A program made the translations under genes and the position numbers. DNA of 64,000 nt, from positions 171,598 to 235,597 of the forward strand of contig NZ_SZQA01000007.1 of assembly GCF_005233835.1 (NCBI RefSeq), read 5' to 3'. The DNA is from Herbidospora galbida. GTDB lineage: Bacteria; Actinomycetota; Actinomycetes; Streptosporangiales; Streptosporangiaceae. This document shows, one piece after another, positions 51,139-58,542 of the stretch (position 1 is the first letter of the stretch; each line of letters opens with the position of its first letter). The notes under the pieces were generated by a model, which was given only the letters and a program-made list of their open reading frames with translations, was not told where the DNA came from and did no database searches.

Positions 51139-52929
51139 GTGGGCCGCGTTCTGCTCGTGTTCCGCCTCGTCCTCGGCGACCTGCGCCGGCATCCCGGCCC
51201 GGCCGTGCTGCTCGTGCTGTCGACGCTCGTCGCGACCGCCGTGCTCAGCCTGGGCATGTCGCTGCCCGGCGCGACCGAGCGGCTCTACCTCCAGACCCGC
51301 GCCGCGACGGCCGGCCCCGACGTGGTCGCGATCGCCCCCGGCCTGAGCCGGGCCGCGGACACCGCGCTGACCTCGCTGGAGAACGTGCCGGGGGTGGCGG
51401 CCCGCAGCCGGACGTACCGGACGTTCTTCACCACGATCACCACCGATCGCGGCGCGGTGCGCGCCGCGGTCTTCGGGGCCGACGCGAAGCCGGGCCCGAT
51501 CGACCGGCCGCTGGTGACGTCGGGGGTGTGGGTCCGCCCCGGCGGCGCGGTGGTCGAACGGGGCTTCGCCGACGCGCTGCGCCTGCGCGTCGGCGACCAC
51601 GTCACGATCGGGGGCCGGTCGTTCCCGATCGTCGGCGTCGCGGTGACCGCCGCCCGCCCGGTCTACCCGTGGGCGACGATGGGCGGCCCCGACGGCGGCC
51701 CCAGTGACCGGTCGGGCCTGGTCTGGCTGCACGAACGCGATACCCGGGCGCTGGCCGAGGCGGACGTCCCGGCCGCCTCGCTCGTCTACCTGCGGCTGCG
51801 CGACCCGGCCGCCACCGCGGCCTTCCGGGCCGTCTACCACGAGGCCCACGACCCCGCGATCCGGGTGAACTCCTTCACCTGGCCGGTCATCGCCTTCCAG
51901 GACTCGGTCTATCTGCGGGACGGTCAGCCGATCCTGATCGTCGGCGGCTGGCTGCTCAGCTTCCTGGCCGTCGCCGGGCTGAGCACCCTGGCGGCCGGTC
52001 GGGTCGCCGGGCAGACCCACCGCGCGGGGCTGCTCAGGGTCGTCGGCGCGACCCCGGGCCTCATCGCCGTCGTCCTGCTGACCGAGTACCTCGCCCTGGC
52101 GCTGCTGGCCGACGCGGCGGGCCTGGCCGTCACGCGGCTGGTCGCCCCGCTCGTCGTCAACCCCAGCGGCAGCCTGCTCACCACCGACGCCGGGCCGAGC
52201 GGGCCGGTCGCCGCGATGACGACCGTCGCCGCCGTCGGCGTGGCGATCCTGACCGCCGTCGCCCCGGCCGTGCGGGCGCTGCGGACCGACGCCGTCGCCA
52301 CGCTCTCGCCCGCCGCCCGCCGCCCCGACCATCTGGTCCTGCTGAGCAGGCTGGCCGGGCTGCTGCCGGTGCCGCTGCTGCTCGGGCTCCGCCTCGTCGC
52401 CCGGCGGCCCGGCCGCGCGCTGCTGCACGCCGCCGGCACGGCGACCACGGCCCTCGGCCTCACCGTCCTGCTGATGGTGGAGGCCCAGCCCGACCAGGGC
52501 TGGGACTTCGGCGGCGTCACCGTCGCCGACCTGATGGACGACCGCTCCCGCCTGCTCCTGCTGGGCGTCATCGCGGCGATGGTCGCCCTCGCGGTGGTGA
52601 ACACCCTCACGATGACCTGGACGACCGCGAAGGAGTCGCGGGCCACCATGGCCGTCGCCCGCACCCTCGGGGCCACGCCGGGGCAGGTCGCCGCGGGCCT
52701 GGCCACCGCCCAGCTGCTGCCCGCCCTGCCCGGCGCGCTCGCCGGCATTCCCCTCGGCCTGTTCGCGCAGTGGCTCTTCGGCCACCAGAACGCGCCGCAA
52801 TCCGCCACCCCGTCGCTGTGGCTGGTTCCGCCCGCGCTCCTGCTGGTCACCGCCGTCCTCGCGGCCGTGCCGGCGCGGGTCTCGGCCCGCCGGTCGGTGG
52901 CCGAGACGCTCAGGGCGGAGACCGCTTAG
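51139..52929 (+). CDS. ABC transporter permease, FtsX-like, two-domain
   Basis: A 596-residue permease with a GTG start. TM1 is near residues 18-36, a large extracytoplasmic domain follows, then TM clusters near residues 255-400 and at the C-terminus; two FtsX-like halves are visible (LSTLAAGRVAGQTHRAGLLRVVGATPG; AKESRATMAVARTLGATPGQ). The matching RxxGATPG loops contact the ATPase. It is presumably regulated by the upstream PadR protein. Substrate unknown. Confidence 0.88.
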   Translation: MGRVLLVFRLVLGDLRRHPGPAVLLVLSTLVATAVLSLGMSLPGATERLYLQTRAATAGPDVVAIAPGLSRAADTALTSLENVPGVAARSRTYRTFFTTITTDRGAVRAAVFGADAKPGPIDRPLVTSGVWVRPGGAVVERGFADALRLRVGDHVTIGGRSFPIVGVAVTAARPVYPWATMGGPDGGPSDRSGLVWLHERDTRALAEADVPAASLVYLRLRDPAATAAFRAVYHEAHDPAIRVNSFTWPVIAFQDSVYLRDGQPILIVGGWLLSFLAVAGLSTLAAGRVAGQTHRAGLLRVVGATPGLIAVVLLTEYLALALLADAAGLAVTRLVAPLVVNPSGSLLTTDAGPSGPVAAMTTVAAVGVAILTAVAPAVRALRTDAVATLSPAARRPDHLVLLSRLAGLLPVPLLLGLRLVARRPGRALLHAAGTATTALGLTVLLMVEAQPDQGWDFGGVTVADLMDDRSRLLLLGVIAAMVALAVVNTLTMTWTTAKESRATMAVARTLGATPGQVAAGLATAQLLPALPGALAGIPLGLFAQWLFGHQNAPQSATPSLWLVPPALLLVTAVLAAVPARVSARRSVAETLRAETA

Positions 52930-53036
52930 TACTCCGGCCGTAAATCGTGATCTCGATGATGAGGGGCGCCGAGGCGACAGTCGGACAGCGTCGACCATCT
53001 GGCCGAGACCGCCCAAGCCGTCGGCTCCTTCTCCCT

Positions 53037-53369
53037 CTACCCGAGTCCACCGAGACGGAGGGCATCGTCAATCTCGCTGAGCTTCGCCGGGGACAGGACG
53101 GCCGCCCGCTCTATCAGGTCGTCCCGTGACACGGTGGTCAGCCACGTGCAAGGAGTGAAGCCTGGACGCGGGAACGCGAGCCGCAGCACGCCTTCGAACG
53201 GCACTCCTTCACCGGCGCCCACCGTCACTTCGATGCCCAGACCGCTCATGTCGACGCCGGCCGGAGCGACGACCTGCATCACCCGGATCCCGGACGCGTC
53301 GTCTCCCGACAGCAGTACGACCAGCCTCCGCTCGTCGAACTGGACCCACCAGACTTCGCCACGTTGCAC
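53037..53369 (-). CDS. PemK/MazF-like endoribonuclease toxin, apparently orphan
   Basis: A 110-residue protein. The GTG at 53369 is chosen because GGAGGA lies just before it and the product then begins VQRGEVWWVQF, like MazF proteins; an upstream GTG at 53384 has no such site. LVVLLSGDDASGIRVMQVV, the CTWLTTVSRDDLIER segment and the C-terminal helix fit the MazF fold. No antitoxin frame is visible on either side. MazF toxins cut mRNA at short motifs. A solitary non-toxic relative is also possible. Confidence 0.65.
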   Translation of the reverse strand: MQRGEVWWVQFDERRLVVLLSGDDASGIRVMQVVAPAGVDMSGLGIEVTVGAGEGVPFEGVLRLAFPRPGFTPCTWLTTVSRDDLIERAAVLSPAKLSEIDDALRLGGLG

Positions 53370-53682
53370 AAGTCCTCCAGACACAGGACGCCGCTGTGGA
53401 GACGGGTGCGGTCACCGTTGATCATCGGTTTATGAATACTGAAGATCACGCGGGGCCGCAGGTCACAGCGTAAGCCCTGCCCACTGGCAGGAGGCGTTCG
53501 AGGGCCGGTTCACGCGGGTCGAATCCCGGCGCCGAGCCCGCTCGGGCGGGCCGAGTGGGACGCCGACCAGGTCCGCGACGACGTGGGTGACCGGTGGTCG
53601 CCGAGACCGGCGACGTGAAGCTTCACCCTTTCTTCGCCGTGCGCGGGGACTCCGGACGGGCGCCGCCGGAGAGGAACGCAGG
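53370..53682. other. Intergenic stretch without a convincing gene
   Basis: About 310 bp between the MazF-like gene and the glutamine-synthetase-like gene, which are divergent. An AT-rich patch at 53415-53450 (GATCATCGGTTTATGAATAC) is the likeliest promoter area. GGGTCGAATCCCGG near 53515-53530 looks like a tRNA T-arm by chance, but no cloverleaf fits. GAGAGGA at 53670-53676 is the ribosome binding site of the next gene. Confidence 0.4.
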
Positions 53683-55017
53683 GTGGAGAGAACGGCGGAG
53701 CGCTTGGCGAAGGACGGGGTCGTGGGCCTCATCGTCGTCTGGGCCGACAACAACGGCATCCCGCGCTCCCGGACCGTCCCGATCGAGCAGCTGCCGCAGG
53801 CGGCCGAGCGCGGCGTCGGCGTCAGCCCGCTGTTCGCGATCTTCGACACCCACGACGGGATCGCCTACGGGCCGCCGGGGCTGACCACGCCGTCGGGTGA
53901 CGTGCGCCTGGTCCCGGTCGCCGACCGGATCGTCCGGCTGGCCGGGCAGCCCGGCTTCGCGTGGGCCCCCGGCCGGCAGGTCACCGCCGAGGGCGCGCCG
54001 TGGCCGTACGACCAGCGGGGCGTGCTGGAACGGCAGGTCGAGGCCGCCGCGCGGGCCGGTCTGGAGTTCCGGGCGGGCTACGAGATGGAGTTCCGGCTCA
54101 GCCGGGAGGACGGCCCTCTCGGCGTCGTGGGACCCTCCTACAGCCCGCGCCTCCTGCTGGAGGTCGACGAGTTCGCCGCCCGGCTGATGGGCGACCTGCG
54201 CGCCAACGGCGTCGAGATCGGCCAGTTGCACGCCGAATACGGCCCCGCGCAGTTCGAGCTCAACATCGCCCCGGCCGACCCGGTGACCGCCGCCGACCGG
54301 CAGCTGCTCACCCGCCAGACCATCCACGCCGCGGCCCGCGCCCACGGCCTGCGGGCCTGCTTCGCCCCGCTGACCGACGGCGCGCGCGTCGGCAACGGCT
54401 GGCACCTGCACACCTCCGTCGCCCGCGACGGCGTCAACCTCCTGTCGGGCGGCGACGGGGTCTGCGGCCTGACCGCCGACGGGGCCGCCTACCTGGCCGG
54501 GCTGCTGCGCGACCTGCCGTCCATCGCCGCGATCACCGCCCCCAGCGCCGCCTCGCTCCTGCGCCTGCGGCCCGGCTTCTTCTCCAGCGCCTACGCCTTC
54601 TGGGGCGTGGAGAACCGGGAGGCCGCCCTGCGGTTCGTGCCCTCCACCGCCCTGCTGGGCGCCGGCCACGCCAACGTGGAGCTCAAGCCGTCCGACGCCT
54701 CCGCCAACCCCTACCTGTCGCTGGCCGTCGTCATCGCCGCCGGTCTGGCCGGCATCGCCGACGGCCTGGTGCCCCCGCCGCCCATCCAGGAGGACCCCGG
54801 CCCGTGGACCGACGAGCGGCGCGCGGCGGCGGGCATCCACCGCCTGCCTTCGACGTACGAGGAACAGAGGGCGGCCCTGCTCGGCGGCGGGCGCGTCCGC
54901 GCGGTGCTGGGGGAGGAGCTCTTCGGCGCGTTCACCGTGGTGCGCGCGGCCGACCAGGCGTGGGCCGAGGGCAGATCGGCCGACGAGGTCATCGCCGCCC
55001 ACCTGTGGAGGTACTGA
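53683..55017 (+). CDS. Glutamine synthetase-family protein (type I-like, gamma-glutamyl ligase)
   Basis: A 444-residue protein; the GTG at 53683 has GAGAGGA 6 nt upstream, while the extension to 53587 is not family-like. It shows GS beta-Grasp (VVWADNNGIPRSRTVP), EMEFRL (metal Glu), HAEYGPAQFELN (metal Glu), GNGWHLHTSVA (metal and substrate His) and ENREAALRFVP (Arg region). The length and divergence fit GlnA paralogues such as gamma-glutamylpolyamine or gamma-glutamyl-ethanolamide synthetases. Substrate unknown. The end overlaps the convergent DUF998 gene by 29 bp. Confidence 0.8.
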   Translation: MERTAERLAKDGVVGLIVVWADNNGIPRSRTVPIEQLPQAAERGVGVSPLFAIFDTHDGIAYGPPGLTTPSGDVRLVPVADRIVRLAGQPGFAWAPGRQVTAEGAPWPYDQRGVLERQVEAAARAGLEFRAGYEMEFRLSREDGPLGVVGPSYSPRLLLEVDEFAARLMGDLRANGVEIGQLHAEYGPAQFELNIAPADPVTAADRQLLTRQTIHAAARAHGLRACFAPLTDGARVGNGWHLHTSVARDGVNLLSGGDGVCGLTADGAAYLAGLLRDLPSIAAITAPSAASLLRLRPGFFSSAYAFWGVENREAALRFVPSTALLGAGHANVELKPSDASANPYLSLAVVIAAGLAGIADGLVPPPPIQEDPGPWTDERRAAAGIHRLPSTYEEQRAALLGGGRVRAVLGEELFGAFTVVRAADQAWAEGRSADEVIAAHLWRY

Positions 55018-55633
55018 CCACCGCGTCGGCCGCGAGGGTCCACGAGACCCGGGAGACCCAGAGCATGGCGGTGATCGCGCCGACGGCGAGGGTCAGGGAC
55101 CCGGCCGTGCCGCCGCTCATCGCCCAGAGGTTCCCCAGGAGGAGGGCCGTCCCGCTGACCCGGGAGGCGACGGCCCGGCCGCGCTGGCCGGCGCGGGAGA
55201 ACCGCCGGCCGAGCACGTAGCAGGCCGCGATCAGCGAGAAGAAGGTGAGCGACCCGGCGGCCAGGTGGCCGATCCCGCTGGGCCCGAGGGCGCCCGGCCC
55301 GGCGGGGGTTCCGGCGGGGAAGCCGTCGGCGGGATCCATGACGAGGACCCCGGCGGCGGCCATCCCGACGCCGGCGGCCGCGACCAGCCGGGGCGCCCAG
55401 CCGCCGTCGAGCGCCCGGCGGAGACCGGCGGCCCCGAGGAGCAGCAGGACCCCGCCGACGACGAAGTTGAGGATCTGCAGCCAGCCGAGCGAACCGGTGC
55501 TCAGCAGGCTGAGCGGGTGGCGGGTCAGGTCGAAGCCCTCGCGGGTGGCGGCCTGGGCCAGCGACACCGCCGACCAGAGCGGGCCGGCGACGGCGGCGCA
55601 GAGGAGGAGGGCGCGGGTGGCGGACGTGGTCAT
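54989..55633 (-). CDS. DUF998 integral membrane protein
   Basis: A 214-residue protein; the ATG at 55633 has GAGG ahead and gives a good N-terminal membrane helix (ALLLCAAVAGPLWSAVSL). Six hydrophobic segments, with DLTRHPLSLLSTGSLGWLQILNFVVGG in the second, are the DUF998 signature. Function unknown. A long palindrome lies upstream, between this gene and the divergent YciI/sigma-factor pair. Confidence 0.8.
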   Translation of the reverse strand: MTTSATRALLLCAAVAGPLWSAVSLAQAATREGFDLTRHPLSLLSTGSLGWLQILNFVVGGVLLLLGAAGLRRALDGGWAPRLVAAAGVGMAAAGVLVMDPADGFPAGTPAGPGALGPSGIGHLAAGSLTFFSLIAACYVLGRRFSRAGQRGRAVASRVSGTALLLGNLWAMSGGTAGSLTLAVGAITAMLWVSRVSWTLAADAVVSTSTGGRR

Positions 55634-55671
55634 CGGAGCCTCTTCGGGGTCGGGGAGTCGGTTCACCTCCC

Positions 55672-55734
55672 ACGTCGAAGGTGCGATATGACAGGGAACG
55701 TCGTCCGTTCCCTGTCACATCGGCGAATCGACGT
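55672..55734. promoter_or_regulatory. Long interrupted palindrome in a divergent promoter
   Basis: CGATATGACAGGGAACG (55684-55700) and CGTTCCCTGTCACATCG (55706-55722) are 17-nt inverted arms with one mismatch around TCGTC. Outside them ACGTCGA (55672-55678) matches TCGACGT (55728-55734). The symmetry covers 63 bp, centred between the DUF998 and YciI starts. It looks like a dimeric or paired operator, or twin sigma-factor promoters facing opposite ways. Confidence 0.6.
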
Positions 55735-55770
55735 ACCGGCACAGACACCGGACGACGAACGGAGATCGAG

Positions 55771-56094
55771 ATGCGTTACCTGCTGCTGAGCCTGGCCGAC
55801 GAGAACACCCCCGCCCCCGACGAGAGGCTGTTCGCCGAGATGGGGGCCTTCATCCAGGAGATGAGCGCCAAGGGCATCCTGCTGGCCACCGGCGGCCTGG
55901 AGCCCGGCGGGCTGCGGATGACCTCCTCGGGCGAGGAGGTCACCGTGACCGACGGGCCGTTCACCGAGGCCAAGGAGGTCGCCGTGGGCTTCGCCCTGGT
56001 GGAGGTGCGGTCGGAGGACGAGGTGCTGGAACTGGCCCGCCGCTTCCGCCGGATCGTCGGTGACGGGGTCAGCGAGATCCGCAGAGTCCAGTGA
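55771..56094 (+). CDS. YciI-family protein (DGPF domain)
   Basis: A 107-residue protein; GGAG lies 6 nt before the ATG at 55771. It begins MRYLLLSLADE and contains TVTDGPFTEAKEVAVGF, the DGPF motif. YciI/DGPF proteins are the standard genomic partner of ECF42 sigma factors, which is exactly the arrangement here: the next gene starts inside its stop region (overlap 4 bp). Its biochemical role is not established. Confidence 0.85.
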   Translation: MRYLLLSLADENTPAPDERLFAEMGAFIQEMSAKGILLATGGLEPGGLRMTSSGEEVTVTDGPFTEAKEVAVGFALVEVRSEDEVLELARRFRRIVGDGVSEIRRVQ

Positions 56095-57983
56095 TCGACG
56101 CGGTCTGGAAGCTGGAGTCGGCGAAGATCATCGGTTCGCTGACCCGGCTGGTCGGCGACGTCGGCCTGGCCGAGGAGTTCGCCCAGGACGCCCTGGTCGC
56201 CGCGATGGAGCGGTGGCCCGCCGAGGGGACGCCCGGCAACCCCGGCGCCTGGCTGACGGCCGTGGCCAGGCGCCGGGCGATCGACCACATCCGGGCCGAG
56301 CGGCGGCACGATCAGACGCACGAGCGGATGGCCCACGACCTGCGCCACGACGACGACACGGGGGAGCAGGACCGGGACGACACGCTGCGGCTGATGTTCC
56401 TGTCGTGCCACCCGGTGCTGCCGCCCCCGGCGCGGGTCGCGCTCACCCTGAGACTGCTCGGCGGGATGGGCAACGCGGAGATCGCCCGCGCCTTCCTCAC
56501 CGGCGAGCAGGTCATCGCCCGGCGGGTCGCCGACGCGAAACGCGCGCTGGCCGAGCACCGGGTGGGCTTCGACCTGCCCGTCGCCGACGAGGCGGCGGAG
56601 CGGCTCGCGTCGGTGCTGGAGGTCGTCTATCTGATCTTCAACGAGGGGTACGCGGCCGCCTCCGGCGACGACCTGATGCGCCCCGGCCTGACCCTGGAGG
56701 CGCTGCGCCTCGGCGGCATGCTGGCCGAGGCCGCGCCCCAGTCGGAGGTGCTGGGCCTGCTGGCCCTGATGGAGATCCAGGCCTCCCGGGCGGACGCCCG
56801 CACCGGGCCGTCGGGCGAGCCGATCCCGCTGCACGAGCAGGATCGGGGCCGCTGGGACCGGCTGCGCATCCGCCGGGGGTTCACCGCGATGCTGCGGGCC
56901 CGCGAACTCGGCGGACCTCCCGGCCCCTACCTGCTGCAGGCCGCCATCGCGGTCTGCCACGCCCAGGCGCCGACGGCCGAGGAGACCGACTGGGCCCAGA
57001 TCGTCTCCCTGTACGAGCTCCTCGTCCGGCTGACCCCGACACCCGTCGTGCGGCTCAACCGGGCGATGGCCGTCGGCATGGCGCGCGGCCCTCGGGCGGG
57101 TCTCGACCTGACCGAGGACCTGACCGCCGATCCGGCGCTGCGGAACTACCACCTGCTCCCGGCCGTCCGCGCCGACCTCCTGCTGCGCCTGGGCCGCGCC
57201 GAACCGGCCCGGCGGGAGTTCCTGCGAGCGGCGGCGCTGGCCGACAACGCCGCCGAACGGGCCTTCCTGGCCCGGCGGGCCGCCGGGATCCCCGCGGGCG
57301 AGCCCGCCGGTCCGCTGCTCGGCCCGGCCGTGGCCGAGTTCCTCGCCGGTCGCACGGACGCGACGGCCCGCTCCTACGGCCAGACGCTGCGGCGGCTCCG
57401 CACGGCCCTCGGCGAGCAGACGCCCCTGGCGGAACTGACCCCCGCCGAGACGGCGCGGGCGGTGACCTCGGCCTGGGGCGGCGCGGCGCCCCGGACGTGG
57501 AACCGGCACCTGGCGGCGCTGCGCTCCTTCTGCGCGTGGGCCGGTCGGCCCGACCTGGGCGCGGAGCTCGCGCGGCGGGCGGAGCCCGCACCGGCGATCC
57601 GGCGCGGCGCGCCCGTCCACGTGTGGAGCGGAACCGGCGCCGCGCCGAGGGAACTGGCACTGTGGTGGCTGCTGCACGAGTCGGCCGCCCCGGTGACCCG
57701 GGTGCTGGCCCTCAACGTCGAAGACCTGGACCTGGACGACCGCCGCTCGCGTACCGGGATCACCTGGCGGTCCCGGACGGCCGCGCTGCTGCCCGCCCTC
57801 ATCGGCGACCGCACGCGCGGCCCGCTGTTCCTCTCTGGCCGCCGCCCGGCGCCCGCCCGCGCCCCCGCCGAGGGCGATCTGTGCCCGCACACCGGCCGCC
57901 GCCGGCTGTCCTACGAGCGCGCCGAACACCTCTTCAAACAAGCCACCGGCCACACCCTTTCTGACCTGAAAAGTCAGGACTAA
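56091..57983 (+). CDS. ECF42-type sigma factor fused to a truncated tyrosine-recombinase domain
   Basis: A 630-residue fusion in one open frame. Residues 1-160 are sigma2/sigma4 (LAEEFAQDALVAAMERWP, ARRRAIDHIRAERR, ALTLRLLGGMGNAEIARAFL); residues 170-400 are the TPR-like extension of ECF42 (VYLIFNEGYAAASGDDL, RLNRAMAVGMARGP). Residues about 412-490 resemble the core-binding domain of a phage-type integrase (RSYGQTLRRLR, TWNRHLAALRSFCAWAGRP). Residues 520-620 resemble the start of its catalytic domain (LLHESAAPVTRVLALNVEDLDL, LCPHTGRRRLSYERA). The catalytic Arg is Pro, and the protein stops before HxxR and Tyr, so recombinase activity is not expected. Confidence 0.8.
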   Translation: MIDAVWKLESAKIIGSLTRLVGDVGLAEEFAQDALVAAMERWPAEGTPGNPGAWLTAVARRRAIDHIRAERRHDQTHERMAHDLRHDDDTGEQDRDDTLRLMFLSCHPVLPPPARVALTLRLLGGMGNAEIARAFLTGEQVIARRVADAKRALAEHRVGFDLPVADEAAERLASVLEVVYLIFNEGYAAASGDDLMRPGLTLEALRLGGMLAEAAPQSEVLGLLALMEIQASRADARTGPSGEPIPLHEQDRGRWDRLRIRRGFTAMLRARELGGPPGPYLLQAAIAVCHAQAPTAEETDWAQIVSLYELLVRLTPTPVVRLNRAMAVGMARGPRAGLDLTEDLTADPALRNYHLLPAVRADLLLRLGRAEPARREFLRAAALADNAAERAFLARRAAGIPAGEPAGPLLGPAVAEFLAGRTDATARSYGQTLRRLRTALGEQTPLAELTPAETARAVTSAWGGAAPRTWNRHLAALRSFCAWAGRPDLGAELARRAEPAPAIRRGAPVHVWSGTGAAPRELALWWLLHESAAPVTRVLALNVEDLDLDDRRSRTGITWRSRTAALLPALIGDRTRGPLFLSGRRPAPARAPAEGDLCPHTGRRRLSYERAEHLFKQATGHTLSDLKSQD

Positions 57984-58049
57984 TCGCTACCTGTACACCC
58001 GAATACCCCCGATTTACACTCCTGGAGACTGATCGGGAGGTGGCCCGGC

Positions 58050-58493
58050 ATGCTGGTCAGCGACGTCATGACGGCGTTCCCGGCGCACATCCGGCTCGGT
58101 TCGACCATCAGACGGGCGGCCGAGGTGGTGAGCGTCTCGGAGGTCGGTCAGCTCATGGTCATCGACCATGACGGCCGGTTCGCCGGTTCACTGTCGGAAG
58201 AGGATCTGGTGCGGGCCATGCTGCCCGGCTTCGACGACGTGACCGCCGGGGGCGGCACCCTCGCCGACGCGTTCCGGATCTTCCTGGAGAAGGGCCGCGC
58301 CCTCGCCGACCGGGTCATCGACCCGCTCGTCGTACGCGACACGGCCACCGTGAGCCCGGCCGACGAACTGGCCAGGGCCGCGATCGTGATGGTCGAACGC
58401 GGCATCCGAAGGCTGCCCGTCGTCGATGAGGGGAATCTCGTGGGCACGCTCTCCCGCGCCGACCTGTGCCGTGCGGTGATCTACCATTCCTGA
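58050..58493 (+). CDS. CBS-pair protein
   Basis: A 147-residue protein made of two CBS domains: VSDVMTAFPAHIRLGSTIRRAAEVVSVS through DGRFAGSLSEEDLVRAM, and VRDTATVSPADELARAAIVM through EGNLVGTLSRADLCRAV. GGGAGGTGG precedes the start. CBS pairs bind adenine nucleotides and act as energy or redox sensors. It lies directly before the FHA multidomain gene and may share its transcript and serve as its regulatory partner. A TACACT box at 58015-58020 is a possible -10. Confidence 0.85.
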   Translation: MLVSDVMTAFPAHIRLGSTIRRAAEVVSVSEVGQLMVIDHDGRFAGSLSEEDLVRAMLPGFDDVTAGGGTLADAFRIFLEKGRALADRVIDPLVVRDTATVSPADELARAAIVMVERGIRRLPVVDEGNLVGTLSRADLCRAVIYHS

Positions 58494-58542
58494 ACTGCGG
58501 CTGACCCTCACCGACCGGCACACCCGGGCGACCAGCCAGCGG

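Noticed and set aside
53495..53545. tRNA-like T-arm sequence GGGTCGAATCCCGG
   Set aside because: The T-loop lacks the second T, the arms do not pair as a 5-bp T-stem, and no acceptor, D or anticodon arm can be placed around it.
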